NCBI RefSeq assembly: GCF_900120175.1
Contig: NZ_FQLF01000007.1
Coordinates: forward strand, 1 to 64,000
Source of the DNA: Oceanicoccus sp. KOV_DT_Chl
GTDB lineage: Bacteria > Pseudomonadota > Gammaproteobacteria > Pseudomonadales > Dasaniaceae
Length of the DNA: 64,000 bases
Direction of reading: 5' to 3'
Positions 20,452 to 32,582 of this stretch are shown here, piece by piece; the stretch's first letter is position 1; every line of letters begins with the position of its first letter. The position numbers and the translations under genes are program-made. The notes below the pieces were generated by a model. It was not told the DNA's origin and ran no database searches. It was given only the letters and a program-made list of their open reading frames with translations.

Positions 20452-20479
20452 TATTAGCCAACACGTATTAGCCAACACG
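20452..20479. repeat. 14-bp exact tandem duplication
   Basis: The unit TATTAGCCAACACG occurs twice in a row between gpsA and sixA. It lies in the 54-bp gap just upstream of sixA. No function is evident; it is probably replication slippage. Confidence 0.9.
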
Positions 20480-20489
20480 GAGCCGCGAA

Positions 20490-21506
20490 TTATTTGACTG
20501 CAAACTCTACATCGCGGCTTTGCTCCGCAAACATTAATCCACCAATAACTTCTTCAATCGATTTGGCGTTATAAATAATATCGTAAAGTCCATTCACCAA
20601 CGGCATATAGATACTCAAGTCCTCAGCCTGCTGCTTAAGTAATTTGAGGGTATTAACGCCTTCTGCAACCTGACCCAGCTCAGCTACAATTTGTTCCAGA
20701 TTTTTTCCCTGACCCAGCTCATAACCAACACGGTAATTACGACTCAAGGGGGACATACAGGTTGCGATTAAGTCCCCTACCCCGGACAAACCCAAAAACG
20801 TCATCGGATCAGCCCCTTTTTGCACAGCGAAGCGACTCATCTCTGCCAGGCTTCGGGTCATCAGCATACTGATCGTGTTCTGCCCCGTTCCCATCGCCGC
20901 GGCAAGGCCTGCGATAATGGCATAGACATTTTTTAATGCACCGCCTAACTCAACACCAAAAACATCGGTACTGGCATAAACACGAAAGGTACCGCTATGC
21001 AGTAATGATTGTACGGTTTCTTTTAACGCTTCATTTTTACTGGCAATGACTGTGGCAGTAATTTGATTAGCGGCAATCTCTTTAGCCAAGTTTGGCCCAC
21101 TTAGAACGCCAATTCGGGCCTGTGAAATTTCTTCCGCTAACACCTGACTCATCAATTTAAAACCATCAGGCTCAATACCTTTGGTGGTACTCACCACAAT
21201 AATATCGTTAGCCAGATGCGAACTCAGTTCGCGAGCAACCTGACGGGAAGAGTGGCTGGGTACCGCCATAAAAATAATATCGCAGCCAGCAACCGCAGCA
21301 ATTAAATCATCGGTTGCATGCAATAAAGGATTCAAGGCATAGCCGGGTAAGTAATCAGAATTCACATGATCGCGATTGATTTCATCCGCACGCTTGGCAT
21401 TACGCAACCACAGGTTAACCCGATGATTGTTATTGGCCATGATATTGGCAATGACAGTGCCGAAACTTCCGCCGCCTAAGACGGCTATCTGGTGGCGCTG
21501 GCTCAT
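20490..21506 (-). CDS. gpsA: Glycerol-3-phosphate dehydrogenase [NAD(P)+]
   Basis: 338 residues. Reduces dihydroxyacetone phosphate to sn-glycerol-3-phosphate for phospholipid synthesis. Nucleotide loop LGGGSFGTVIANI, FMAVPSHS, catalytic region GVELGGALKNVYAIIAG and LSGVGDLIATCMSPLSRN are intact. Complete. Confidence 0.97.
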   Translation of the reverse strand: MSQRHQIAVLGGGSFGTVIANIMANNNHRVNLWLRNAKRADEINRDHVNSDYLPGYALNPLLHATDDLIAAVAGCDIIFMAVPSHSSRQVARELSSHLANDIIVVSTTKGIEPDGFKLMSQVLAEEISQARIGVLSGPNLAKEIAANQITATVIASKNEALKETVQSLLHSGTFRVYASTDVFGVELGGALKNVYAIIAGLAAAMGTGQNTISMLMTRSLAEMSRFAVQKGADPMTFLGLSGVGDLIATCMSPLSRNYRVGYELGQGKNLEQIVAELGQVAEGVNTLKLLKQQAEDLSIYMPLVNGLYDIIYNAKSIEEVIGGLMFAEQSRDVEFAVK

Positions 21507-21643
21507 AAATATAGCCCTGATATTATTAATGGATTAAGGACTGAACTAGTGTAAAGGAGACTAGCACGATGAGCCACCACAAAACCACCTGCCCTACGGA
21601 GTAACCTAATACACCGCAGAACAGATAGTGGAGTACTCGCTTG

Positions 21644-23572
21644 TTAGTGACTTAATTCAAGCAATAACTTATTCAAGCGATGTACATAGGCTGCTGGGTC
21701 TTCAAGTTGACCACCTTCAGCAAGGGTTGATTGATCAAACAGGATTTCAACCAAATCGGCAAAACGATCTTCATCACTTTCATGATCCAACTTCTGCACC
21801 AGTGAATGCTCAGGGTTAAGCTCAAAAATCGGCTTACTCTCGGGTATTGATTGACCGGCTTGTTCCAGGATACGACGCATTTGTGCACCCATATCAGCTT
21901 CGCCAACCACCAGACACGCTGGCGAGTCAGTTAAACGATTGGTGACGCGCACCTCTTCAACTTTTGCTTCCAGGATTTTTTTAACCCGCTCAACCAAATC
22001 CTTGTTATCGGTTTCCAGTTTTTCCTTTTCTTTTTTATCCGCTTCGTCTTCCAGTGCGCCCAGATCCAAAGCTCCTTTACCTACATCCTGAAACTGCTTG
22101 CCGTCAAAGTCCATCAAGTGACCCATTAACCACTCATCAACACGATCAAACAAGACTAAAACTTCGATGCCTTTCTTACGGAATACCTCAAGGTGTGGGC
22201 TCTTATTACCCGTAGTAAAGTTTTCAGCAGCCACATAAAAGATTTTCTCCTGCCCTTCTTTCATGCGACTTACATAATCTTCCAACGACTGATCCTGCAC
22301 CTCACTATTTGTGTGGGTAGAAGCAAAACGGAATAGCTTGGCAATCTTTTCTTTGTTGGAGAAGTCTTCCGAGGGGCCTTCTTTTAATACCTGACCAAAC
22401 TCATTCCAGAACGATTGATACTGCTCTGGCTCATTTTTTGCCATTTTAGCCAGCATATCCAATACCCGCTTGGTCAGTGCTGATTTCATTGACTCAACAG
22501 CAGGGTCTTGTTGTAAAATTTCGCGAGAAACATTCAACGACAAGTCATTGGAATCGACGACACCTTTAATAAACCGCAGATATAAAGGCAAGAACTGCTC
22601 AGCGTCATCCATAATAAAAGTGCGCTGCACATACAATTTTAAACCGCGCGAAGCATCGCGATTCCACATATCAAAAGGCGCTTTTTTAGGCACGTATAGC
22701 AAGCTGTTATATTCCAACTTACCTTCAACTTTATTGTGGCTCCAGGTTAACGGCGCCTCAAAATCATGGGAAACATGCTTATAAAATTCGTTGTATTCAT
22801 CATCAGACACCTCACTGCGCGAACGAGTCCACAATGCAGTGGCATCATTAATCGTTTCAAATTCTGGCTCTGTAGGTTTTTCAACAGCTTTTGGTTTACC
22901 TTCTTCGTCATACTCTGGCGTAATTTCTTTTTCCATCATTACCGGCAGTGAAATATGATCGGAATATTTTTTCACGACAGAGCGAATACGCCAACTGTCA
23001 GCGAAATCCAGGCTATCGTCACGCAGATGCAAAACGATAGTGGTACCACGGGTTTCTTTCTCAATAGGCTCTACACTAAAGTCTGCTTCACCGGTGGATT
23101 CCCAGTGCACACCTTCAGTTTTATCCAGGCCCGCACGGCGAGTCAGCACTTCAACGCGATCTGCAACAATAAAAGCTGAATAAAAACCTACACCAAACTG
23201 GCCAATTAATTGTGAATCTTTCTTCTGGTCGCCGCTCAGCTTGCTCATAAATTCGGCGGTACCCGACTTGGCGATGGTGCCTAAATGAGAGATCACATCA
23301 TCTTTGGACATACCTACACCATTATCGGCAATGGTGATGGTCTTGGCGTCCTTATCAAAAGTGATGGTAATTTTTAACTCGGAGTCATTTTCATACAAAC
23401 TACCGTCAGAAAGTGCTTCAAAACGTAATTTGTCAGCTGCGTCTGACGCATTGGAAATCAACTCCCGCAGGAATATCTCTTTGTTGCTGTATAGCGAATG
23501 GATCATTAACTGAAGCAGTTGCTTGGCTTCAGTTTGAAAGCCCATAGTTTCTTTCGCAGTGGCTGTGGTCAT
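21644..23572 (-). CDS. htpG: Chaperone protein HtpG (Hsp90)
   Basis: 642 residues from ATG 23572, which has GGAG eight bases upstream; six more in-frame codons upstream are not needed. ATP-binding motifs [33 protein letters not shown] and [15 protein letters not shown] mark the N-terminal GHKL domain. The middle and dimerisation domains are full length. Cytosolic chaperone. Complete. Confidence 0.97.
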   Translation of the reverse strand: MTTATAKETMGFQTEAKQLLQLMIHSLYSNKEIFLRELISNASDAADKLRFEALSDGSLYENDSELKITITFDKDAKTITIADNGVGMSKDDVISHLGTIAKSGTAEFMSKLSGDQKKDSQLIGQFGVGFYSAFIVADRVEVLTRRAGLDKTEGVHWESTGEADFSVEPIEKETRGTTIVLHLRDDSLDFADSWRIRSVVKKYSDHISLPVMMEKEITPEYDEEGKPKAVEKPTEPEFETINDATALWTRSRSEVSDDEYNEFYKHVSHDFEAPLTWSHNKVEGKLEYNSLLYVPKKAPFDMWNRDASRGLKLYVQRTFIMDDAEQFLPLYLRFIKGVVDSNDLSLNVSREILQQDPAVESMKSALTKRVLDMLAKMAKNEPEQYQSFWNEFGQVLKEGPSEDFSNKEKIAKLFRFASTHTNSEVQDQSLEDYVSRMKEGQEKIFYVAAENFTTGNKSPHLEVFRKKGIEVLVLFDRVDEWLMGHLMDFDGKQFQDVGKGALDLGALEDEADKKEKEKLETDNKDLVERVKKILEAKVEEVRVTNRLTDSPACLVVGEADMGAQMRRILEQAGQSIPESKPIFELNPEHSLVQKLDHESDEDRFADLVEILFDQSTLAEGGQLEDPAAYVHRLNKLLLELSH

Positions 23573-23761
23573 TAGTCTAGCTCCTACCATCGTACTTTTT
23601 AGTTCTGGGTTTGATGTTCATTAACACTCAGGCGCATTATGGCCAGAAGATTAACTGCATATGGGGGTTAACAACGAGAATTCAAGGGCATTTAGCCTAA
23701 CAACTGCGTACAATACGCGGTCTTAGTGAATAACTGATAATCGCCGCAAAACTACTAGCCA

Positions 23762-24625
23762 ATGCAATTCCAGCCACCTGAACAAAATTTCATCAAAGGC
23801 ATTAGCCTTGGCATCATGACGGTGGCAATAGGCAGCTGCGTGGGCGCCATCGGTAAGCACCTCACCACCCTTGTTGATATTTCGGCCATTGTATTATTTC
23901 AGTATCTCATTTGTTTTCTGTTCACCTTGCCATGGATCATCAAGCACGGCCCTACAGCATTAACAACAGCCCACCCATGGCAGCATATTATTCGCGGCGT
24001 CAGTGGCTGCCTGTGCTTTTATACCTATTACGTCGCACTTAAATATATTCCGCTGGTTGACGCGTCATTACTTCGCAATACCGCACCATTAGTGGTGCCC
24101 TTAATTTTGTTTATAGGCTTTCATGCAGCTATCCCTAAAGTTCGCTGGCTACCCTTAATAATCGGATTTATTGGTATTGCCGTTATTTTACGCCCCGCTC
24201 AACAGGGTTTGAGCTTATGGCATTTAGTTGGATTCTCGTCTGGCGTTGGTTTGGCAATATCCATGGTATTTACCCGTGTACTGGCGCAGCATGAACCTGA
24301 GAGCCGTATTCTGTTTTATTATTTTTTCATCTCACTGTTATTTGTCGTACCTTTTTTTGCTTTTAACTACGCGCCGATACCAATGGCAGCTCTACCCTGG
24401 TTAATTCTGGTAGGAGTCGCCATGTATTTTACTTTTATTTTATATACCCGTGCCTACGCCTATGTAAACGCGTCGGTAGTGGCGCCAACCAGTTATTTCG
24501 CGGTGGTTTTTGCCGGTATTCTCGACTGGATTTTTTGGGATCACTTCCCCGATATCTGGACGTTAGTCGGCATCACGCTGGTAATACTAGGCGGTCTACT
24601 GCTACTCCGGCTAGGCGATAAATAA
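23762..24625 (+). CDS. DMT family transporter (EamA type)
   Basis: 287 residues with ten hydrophobic segments in two EamA repeats (VSGCLCFYTYYVALKYIPL; later YTRAYAYVNASVVAPTSYF). Drug/metabolite transporter superfamily; substrate unknown. The start at 23762 lacks a clear Shine-Dalgarno. hopJ follows after 13 nt. Confidence 0.88.
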   Translation: MQFQPPEQNFIKGISLGIMTVAIGSCVGAIGKHLTTLVDISAIVLFQYLICFLFTLPWIIKHGPTALTTAHPWQHIIRGVSGCLCFYTYYVALKYIPLVDASLLRNTAPLVVPLILFIGFHAAIPKVRWLPLIIGFIGIAVILRPAQQGLSLWHLVGFSSGVGLAISMVFTRVLAQHEPESRILFYYFFISLLFVVPFFAFNYAPIPMAALPWLILVGVAMYFTFILYTRAYAYVNASVVAPTSYFAVVFAGILDWIFWDHFPDIWTLVGITLVILGGLLLLRLGDK

Positions 24626-24638
24626 ACGAGAGGACCCA

Positions 24639-24998
24639 ATGAGCATCGAACACTTTCTAAAACAATTACAGCAACACCCGGATAGCATAGAATTTGATCA
24701 AACGATGAATGTTATTGGCCAGCATTTCGACTATTCACCCAGTCGCTTTACTAATGGCCCAACAGTAATCAATGAGGCCGGGACCAACGAAGGCTCCTGC
24801 AAAATATTCGCCTTTGCCCAACTGATGAATCTGGATCAGAGCAGCACTCTGGCCTGCTTTGGTAAATTCTATCGGGAAGAAGTATTACAACAACCAAACG
24901 CTGATAATCACGGTAATATCCGCGCATTTATGCAATATGGATGGGAAGGTATACATTTTCATACGACAGTACTCACGCCAGTCCAGGCTGCGTTTTAA
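24639..24998 (+). CDS. HopJ-family protein
   Basis: 119 residues, full length for the HopJ family (INEAGTNEGSCKIFAFAQLMNL, TLACFGKFYREEVL, NIRAFMQYGWEGI). The family was named after a proposed type III effector but is widespread in non-pathogenic gammaproteobacteria, so the effector name is unlikely to describe its role here. GAGAGGA ribosome site; coupled to the DMT gene. Confidence 0.85.
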   Translation: MSIEHFLKQLQQHPDSIEFDQTMNVIGQHFDYSPSRFTNGPTVINEAGTNEGSCKIFAFAQLMNLDQSSTLACFGKFYREEVLQQPNADNHGNIRAFMQYGWEGIHFHTTVLTPVQAAF

Positions 24999-25349
24999 AC
25001 AAATTGTATACCCGACCTTACGACGACTACACTTTAGATCCATCTAAAGCTTTTTGACTGTACAAGAATCCAGCATGAGTACATATATTTATGCCACTCA
25101 CAGAGGCTGTAATACCCAACAATCTAACGCCAAAGAAAACACTATACCCCCCTATATTTCATAGGGTATATTGAGCGACACGACTAGCAACAATAAAACT
25201 CTAGTCAAAGGCAGCTCATTCGGTGAATCACTCGCGCCTCCGCCACCTTATTTCTTAATCATGACATCAATGCTGAAGCCATATTAAATCAGCAAACAAA
25301 GGACCCGGTTAGCTCAGGCTGACCCTTAAAATATACGATAGGACAAATC
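24999..25349. other. Intergenic region without a gene
   Basis: About 350 bp. No convincing ORF in either strand. Contains an imperfect inverted repeat at 25143-25170 (TATACCC...TAT / ATAGGGTATA, with extra C residues in the left arm) and presumably the promoter for the downstream secreted-protein genes. Confidence 0.5.
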
Positions 25350-25520
25350 ATGTCGTTAATATTATCACTGCTGATAGCCGTAATGATCGGAGTCTACTCA
25401 TCTGCGGCTATCGCCAATGAACTGCCACCCGAAACATGCCATTCCGCGCCCTTAAATTACCAAGTCGCTGCAGTAAACGCTGCCAAGCCCAACTTACACA
25501 AAAAATCCAAGCGGCTTTAG
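25350..25520 (+). CDS. Small secreted protein (putative)
   Basis: 56 residues, too short for most ORF filters. ATG 25350 is preceded by AGGACAAATC. The N-terminus MSLILSLLIAVMIGVYSSAAIA is a good signal peptide, followed by NELPPETCHSAPLNYQ. The end as written is Lys-rich. A one-base shift in the A-run near 25498-25503 would instead give KIQAALGRAKFLK and a stop near 25543, which reads more like a natural ending, and this window has many such deletions. It lies upstream of two secreted DUF1254 genes. No family recognised. Confidence 0.5.
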   Translation: MSLILSLLIAVMIGVYSSAAIANELPPETCHSAPLNYQVAAVNAAKPNLHKKSKRL

Positions 25521-25604
25521 GTCGAGCTAAATTTTTAAAATAGTGTCAATCAGCTCTAACAAGATAGCTTAATCGAGATCACCACTTCACAAAGGATGTT
25601 TATC

Positions 25605-27064
25605 ATGAAAGTACTTGGCAAGTTAACGATCAACACGACAATATTGATTGCGACGCTCTGCATAATCGCCTCCGCTCAGGCCGCACCTAAATTGGAAGAA
25701 GTCGCGGAACGCTCTTATCTCTATGGGCTGCAGCAGGCTATTTTCTATGGGCAACGCTGGATCTACACCCAGAACAACGTCAAAGACAACGAAATTTATT
25801 CCGGTATAAACCGGATTTTCTGGGTACGCAAGCAAATCACTCCCGACTTTCCGGTAGTGACACCGAATGCGACTACGCTGTATGGCTCAGGTTTTCTAGA
25901 TTTAGAGGCAGGACCAGTCGTTATTGAAGTACCCGAAATTACTGATCGCTACTTTAGTGTCCAAGTGATGGACCAATATGGCATTTTTCGCATGATCGTG
26001 GGCTCACCTTTCAATGGCACCAGTGCGAGAAAATATATTCTGGTACCGCCCGGTTATGACAAGAACCTTCCTGCGAGTTTCCCTACTACCGATATCGTCC
26101 AATGGCAATCCAAGACCGCCTATATCGTAGTCCGCATGGCCGTTGAAACCGGCACGGATAAAGAAATTAAAACCATTAACCACCTTCAGGATCAAGTTAC
26201 TACCACACCGTTAGCCCAATGGATCGCCAACGATTACAAGGGTTGGCACAGGCAGATACCAAAATACAACCTGGCAAATACATTATCCCCAAAGACTTGC
26301 CCGCCTATGCCATGGGGCAAGTGGACAAACAAACCGCTCAGCAATACTTCACACTGCTAAACATCATCCTCAACGACCCGACCATGACGCTATTACCCGA
26401 CTCCGCACTGGAAGCTGAAATGTTAACGCAGCTTAAGGCCGTTAATATTGGCAAAGGTCTTAACTTTGATTGGTCAAAACTCTCCTCCAAACAACAAGCA
26501 GCGCTGGAAAACGGTTTCAAGGCTGGCTTTAACAGTGTACGCACCACCCTCAAAACCAATCTGATCAATATGAATGGCTGGGGCTCAGTTCGTAACGCCG
26601 GTGGCTTTGAAACACGCTGGATGGATCGCGCCGTTATTGCAGATGCCGCGTGGGCAGCACCAGATAAAAATATCTCCCATGCTGGTGCATTTCTATTCAC
26701 TGATGCCGATGGCAATCCACTGAATGGCAAAAACAAGTACACAATGACTTTTGATATGAATGACCTGCCGCCGGTCACCCAATTCTGGTCAATCCCCCTG
26801 TACGACGCCAACGGTTACTTTGTCGCTAATGAAATCAATCGTTACACCATTAACAGCTTTATGCTGAAAGCCGGTGATTTGGTGGTCAAGGATGACAAGC
26901 TGGTTGTTTACATCCAGAAGGACAAGCCAACGGATCCCGATCAAGCCAAAAACTGGCTGCCAGCACCAGCTGATGGCATGCGTTTTACCGCTCGTTTTTA
27001 CGGACCCTATACACCGTTAACCAACGGCAGCTACAACATGCCTAAAGCCATCAAAGTAAAGTAA
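25605..27064 (+). CDS. Secreted DUF1254/DUF1214 protein 1 (frameshifted)
   Basis: About 486 residues after repair. Start ATG 25605 with AAGGA eight bases upstream; the earlier ATG 25596 is too close to it. Signal peptide ends near ASAQA. DUF1254 part: ERSYLYGLQQAIFYGQRWIY, PNATTLYGSGFLDLEAGPV, DRYFSVQVMDQYG. DUF1214 part: NLINMNGWGS, YTMTFDMNDLPPVTQFWSIP, LYDANGYFVANEINRYT. The frame shifts at GGG 26240-26242; one more G gives YKGLAQADTKIQPGKY. Periplasmic; function unknown. Confidence 0.85.
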
Positions 27065-27122
27065 CCATAATCTGATAACAACTTATAGGTTTAACAATGA
27101 ATCAAACACTCAGAGGATTACA

Positions 27123-28632
27123 ATGAATATAGCAAATTCGTTCACCGCTATCCTGACAACAGCTGGTATAGCTTTATCGAGTTTCTCGATTGCCAATGCA
27201 GAGGTTAGCCAAAAAACACTTGACTCGATTTCTATTGCCGACAAACTCGAAACGCCCATCGGAAACCTTGAATTTTTTGATGGTGTCCCGACTGACGCCA
27301 CTATAAATAAACTCTATGACAACCTCGATCGCTCACGGGGACTGGGCGTCTATCTTGATAATATGGGCGGTGTATCTATCAACGCCGTACTTGACGGTCT
27401 TAGCGCAGCGGGGGCCAATGCAAGTAATAAGGTTGCTTTGTTCGAGCAATTAATGGATTCGCAAACGCTGGTAGTGACCGCCAATACCTCGACGTTATAC
27501 GCCTACGCAGGCACTGACCTCGGCAATGACGGGCCAACAGTTATTGAAGTCCCCCCTGGCATGCTGGGTTTCCTCGATGACGGTTGGCAGCGATTCGTCG
27601 GCAATATTGGCGTTACCGGCCCGGATAAAGGCAAAGGCGGAAAGTATTTGGTGCTCCCCCCGGCTATGACGGCAAAGTACCCAGTGGCTATTTTTTACTT
27701 AAACCTAAAACCCATCGTAACTTTCTGTTTCTGCGCGGCTCCATCAAAAAGGGGCTTGAACCTGCAGTGGCTAACATCAAGTCCGGGCTTAAAATTTATC
27801 CGCTGAAAGACGCAGCTAAACCCAAAGCCACTGAATTTATCAATGTCTCTGGGAAAGCTTTCAATACCGTTTTTCCCAATGACCTGGCTTATTTTGAAAT
27901 TCTCAATGAAATGATTCAACGCGAACCACTGGATGCAATTGAGCCAGAAATGCGGGGGGCGATTGCCGCCATTGGTATCGTCAAAGGGCAGGCTTTTAAA
28001 CCCGATGCGAGAATGAAACAACTGCTAATAGAGGCAGGCACACTAGGCAACGCCACCTCGCGCGCAATCACCGTGCAACCGCGCTTTGACGGTGTCGCCA
28101 TCTACCCGATACTGACAGCGGTTGGACTATGGCCTACGCCAACAAAAACACCTCCTTCGAAGCAGACGGCGCGATGAATCTAAACGCAAGAACGCTGTTC
28201 TACTTTAACGCCGGTGGCGTGACGCCTGCAATGGCTGTGACTACGGCAGGAGCAGGCTCTGATTATGCATTGGCTTATCTTGATGCAAACAAAAAACCTT
28301 TCGATGGTGGCAAGACTTACAAACTCCATCTGCCGCCAAATGTTCCCGTTAACAATTTTTGGGCTGTAACTTTGTACGACACACAAACACGGTCACAGCT
28401 TCAAACCAGCCAACAGTTCCCAACCGTAGGCAGCCTCACGGAAGGCATGAAAAAAAACCAGGACGGCTCCTACGATGTATTTTTCGGACCCAAAGCGCCT
28501 GATGGAAAAACAGGTAATTGGCTAGCAACAATGCCCGGTAAGAGCTGGTTTATGATTCTAAGAATGTACGGCCCATTAGAACCATGGATCAATAAAAGCT
28601 GGCGGCCTAGTGAAATCGAACAGGTTAAATAG
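27123..28632 (+). CDS. Secreted DUF1254/DUF1214 protein 2 (two frameshifts)
   Basis: Paralogue of the preceding gene, about 503 residues after repair. ATG 27123 with AGAGGA upstream; signal peptide ends near SIANA. N-terminal DUF1254: NTSTLYAYAGTDLGNDGPTVIEVPP (shown in parts), DGWQRFVGNIG. C-terminal DUF1214: FYFNAGGVTPAMAV, LPPNVPVNNFWAVTLYD, MPGKSWFMILRMYGP. Breaks: the six-C run at 27656-27661 (one more C gives PPGYDGKVPSGYFLLKPKTH) and GG at 28124-28125 (one more G gives VGTMAYANKNTS). 58 nt after protein 1, probably the same transcript. Confidence 0.85.
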
Positions 28633-28663
28633 CCCAAGTGTTTAACGCATAACTTGTATAAAC

Positions 28664-28691
28664 AAAAAAGGATGCCGAGGCATCCTTTTTT
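28664..28691. terminator. Bidirectional Rho-independent terminator
   Basis: AAAAAAGGATGCC paired with GGCATCCTTTTTT around a very short loop. It lies between the convergent DUF1254 gene 2 and sucD. Confidence 0.9.
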
Positions 28692-28709
28692 GTGCTATTT
28701 CAACAGTAC

Positions 28710-29581
28710 TTACCAACCAGTGATCTCACTTAAGGCTTCACCGATATCTGCCAGACTGCGAACGGTCTTAACACCCGCATCTTGCAGCGCAGCGAACTTC
28801 TCATCAGCAGTACCTTTACCACCCGAGATAATCGCCCCGCGTGCCCCATACGCTTACCAGCAGGTGCAGTAACACCAGCAATGTAAGACACAACAGGCTT
28901 GGTTACGTTGGCTTTGATGTAAGCCGCTGCTTCTTCTTCAGCAGTACCACCGATTTCACCGATCATCACAATCGCTTCAGTCGCTGGATCGTTCTGGAAC
29001 ATTTCCAAAATATCGATAAAGTTAGAACCAGGAATTGGGTCGCCACCAATACCAACACAAGTAGACTGACCAAAACCGGCATCAGTCGTTTGCTTAACGG
29101 CTTCATAAGTCAAAGTACCAGAACGAGATACGATACCGACTTTGCCAGGCAAGTGAATGTGACCAGGCATAATACCGATTTTACATTCTCCAGGAGTGAT
29201 AACACCTGGGCAGTTAGGTCCGATCAAACGCACACCTAGCTGATCGCACTTCACTTTACACTCCAGCATATCCAACGTTGGAATACCTTCAGTGATACAT
29301 ACGATCAATTTAATGCCGCCATTGGCCGCTTCTAAAATAGAATCTTTACAGAAAGGCGCAGGTACATAGATAACTGAGGCTTCAGCACCAGTCGCTGCAA
29401 CAGCGTCAGCAACGGTGTTAAATACCGGCAGGCCTAAATGCTCTTGTCCACCTTTGCCTGGCGTAACACCACCAACCATTTTAGTACCATAAGCAATGGC
29501 TTGTTCTGAATGAAAAGTACCCTGAGAACCAGTAAAACCCTGACAGATGACTTTAGTATCTTTGTTAATTAGGATGCTCAT
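28710..29581 (-). CDS. sucD: Succinyl-CoA ligase alpha subunit (frameshifted)
   Basis: Forms succinate and NTP from succinyl-CoA with SucC. CoA-binding [24 protein letters not shown], and the phosphohistidine site GKRMGHAG are present. Directly after that His the frame breaks: at CCCC 28835-28838 (plus strand) one base is missing. Restoring it gives [20 protein letters not shown] and the normal ending [14 protein letters not shown] with stop at 28710. The written frame ends in an unrelated basic tail at 28730. In a gene of the central TCA cycle this is best explained as an error. Start ATG overlaps the sucC stop (TAATG). Confidence 0.93.
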
Positions 29582-30747
29582 TATTTGCCCTCCGCTGCTT
29601 TAACCACTGCATCGGCAGCTTCTTTCAAGCTGTTGGCAGCAATAATGTTCAAACCACTTTCAGCCAACAATTTTGAGCCCAGCTCAGCGTTGTTACCTTC
29701 CAGACGAACAACCACAGGGACTTCAACGCCCACTTCACCAACAGCACCGATGATACCCTCAGCGATTAGATCACAGCGGACAATACCACCGAAGATATTA
29801 ACCAAAACGGCTTGTACAGTATCGTCAGACAGGATAATTTTAAACGCTTCTGATACGCGCTCTTTAGTGGCACCGCCACCCACATCCAGGAAGTTAGCAG
29901 GCTGGCCACCGTGTAACTTAACGATATCCATAGTACCCATCGCCAAGCCTGCACCGTTAACCATGCAGCCAATGTTGCCGTCTAGCGCAACATAGTTGAG
30001 CTCCCACTTAGCCGCTTGTGCTTCACGTGCATCTTCCTGCGAAGGATCGTGCATTTCTTTTAGCTTGGGCTGACGGTACATCGCATTGCTGTCAACGCCT
30101 AATTTAGCGTCCAGACAGTGCAAATTACCTTCGTCAGTAATGACCAGCGGGTTGATTTCAATCAACGCCAGATCCAGGTCCTGAAACAATTTGGCCAAGC
30201 CCATAAAGATAGTCACAAACTGTTTGATCTGAACGCCTTGCAGACCCAGTTTAAAAGCCAACTCGCGACCTTGATATGGCTGGGCGCCCGTCAATGGGTC
30301 GATTTCAGCTTTAAGAATTTTTTCAGGGGTCTCTTCCGCTACTTTTTCAATTTCCACACCACCTTCGGTAGATGCCATGAAAACAATACGGCGAGAAGAA
30401 CGATCAACCACAGCACCCAGATACAATTCCTGATCGATGTCAGTACAAGACTCAACAAGAATTTTAGAAACTGGTTGGCCATTTTCGTCAGTCTGGTAGG
30501 TCACCAGATTTTTACCCAACCATTGTTGCGCAAAGGCTTTGATTTCGTCTTTGCTCGATACCAGCTTAACACCGCCCGCTTTACCGCGGCCGCCAGCGTG
30601 GACCTGAGCTTTAACTACCCACTTATCGCCGCCAATTTGATCAGCAGCTTGGGCTGCTTCCTCGGGTGTATCACAGGCATAGCCCTTTGACACAGGTAAC
30701 CCATACTCAGCAAACAATTGTTTACCCTGATACTCGTGAAGGTTCAT
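29581..30747 (-). CDS. sucC: Succinyl-CoA ligase beta subunit
   Basis: 388 residues, the standard length. ATP-grasp domain at the N-terminus ([36 protein letters not shown]), then [26 protein letters not shown] and [10 protein letters not shown]. Complete. Translationally coupled to sucD. Confidence 0.97.
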   Translation of the reverse strand: MNLHEYQGKQLFAEYGLPVSKGYACDTPEEAAQAADQIGGDKWVVKAQVHAGGRGKAGGVKLVSSKDEIKAFAQQWLGKNLVTYQTDENGQPVSKILVESCTDIDQELYLGAVVDRSSRRIVFMASTEGGVEIEKVAEETPEKILKAEIDPLTGAQPYQGRELAFKLGLQGVQIKQFVTIFMGLAKLFQDLDLALIEINPLVITDEGNLHCLDAKLGVDSNAMYRQPKLKEMHDPSQEDAREAQAAKWELNYVALDGNIGCMVNGAGLAMGTMDIVKLHGGQPANFLDVGGGATKERVSEAFKIILSDDTVQAVLVNIFGGIVRCDLIAEGIIGAVGEVGVEVPVVVRLEGNNAELGSKLLAESGLNIIAANSLKEAADAVVKAAEGK

Positions 30748-31058
30748 GTTGATTTACCATCTTGGTCTGTGAATTCAAGTTGGCTGCCGCACTAATAACA
30801 AGCGGCTAACCACTGTTTCGAATTAGGGCAAAAACCTGAAATTGCTTGAGAAGCTTAGCGCCCTAAATTCGGTGGCGTATTCTCCCGAATTTCACGCTCA
30901 ACCGCAAATAAAAATGTAGAAGTTTCAGTAAATTAAGATTATAAGCCACAAAAGACAGCTGACATGGCCGCAAATGCAATACGGGGCGAACCATAATGAC
31001 CCACCCCGCACTATTTCGATGCTCAAATGAAAAATGAACTGATTAAATTATAAGCACA
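30748..31058. other. Intergenic region between lpdA and sucC
   Basis: 311 bp with no ORF. It may hold a separate promoter for sucCD. A short inverted repeat CGGGG...CCCCG (about 30983-31008) has no T-run and is not a convincing terminator. Confidence 0.45.
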
Positions 31059-32504
<1,446 letters not shown>

Positions 32505-32582
32505 CTAATAAAATTTTGAAACAGCGCCTTGCGAAATTCACCCGGCGTAATATTTGCGATTGCAGGACTTACCCGAAGACCA

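Noticed and set aside
24639-24998. True type III effector (HopJ)
   Set aside because: No secretion system nearby, and the family is common in free-living gammaproteobacteria; the name is historical.
25143-25170. Inverted repeat with C-run as a terminator or operator
   Set aside because: The arms have three extra C residues on one side and there is no T-run; too weak to call.
30983-31008. CGGGG/CCCCG repeat as lpdA terminator
   Set aside because: Only 5 bp with a long loop and no T-run.
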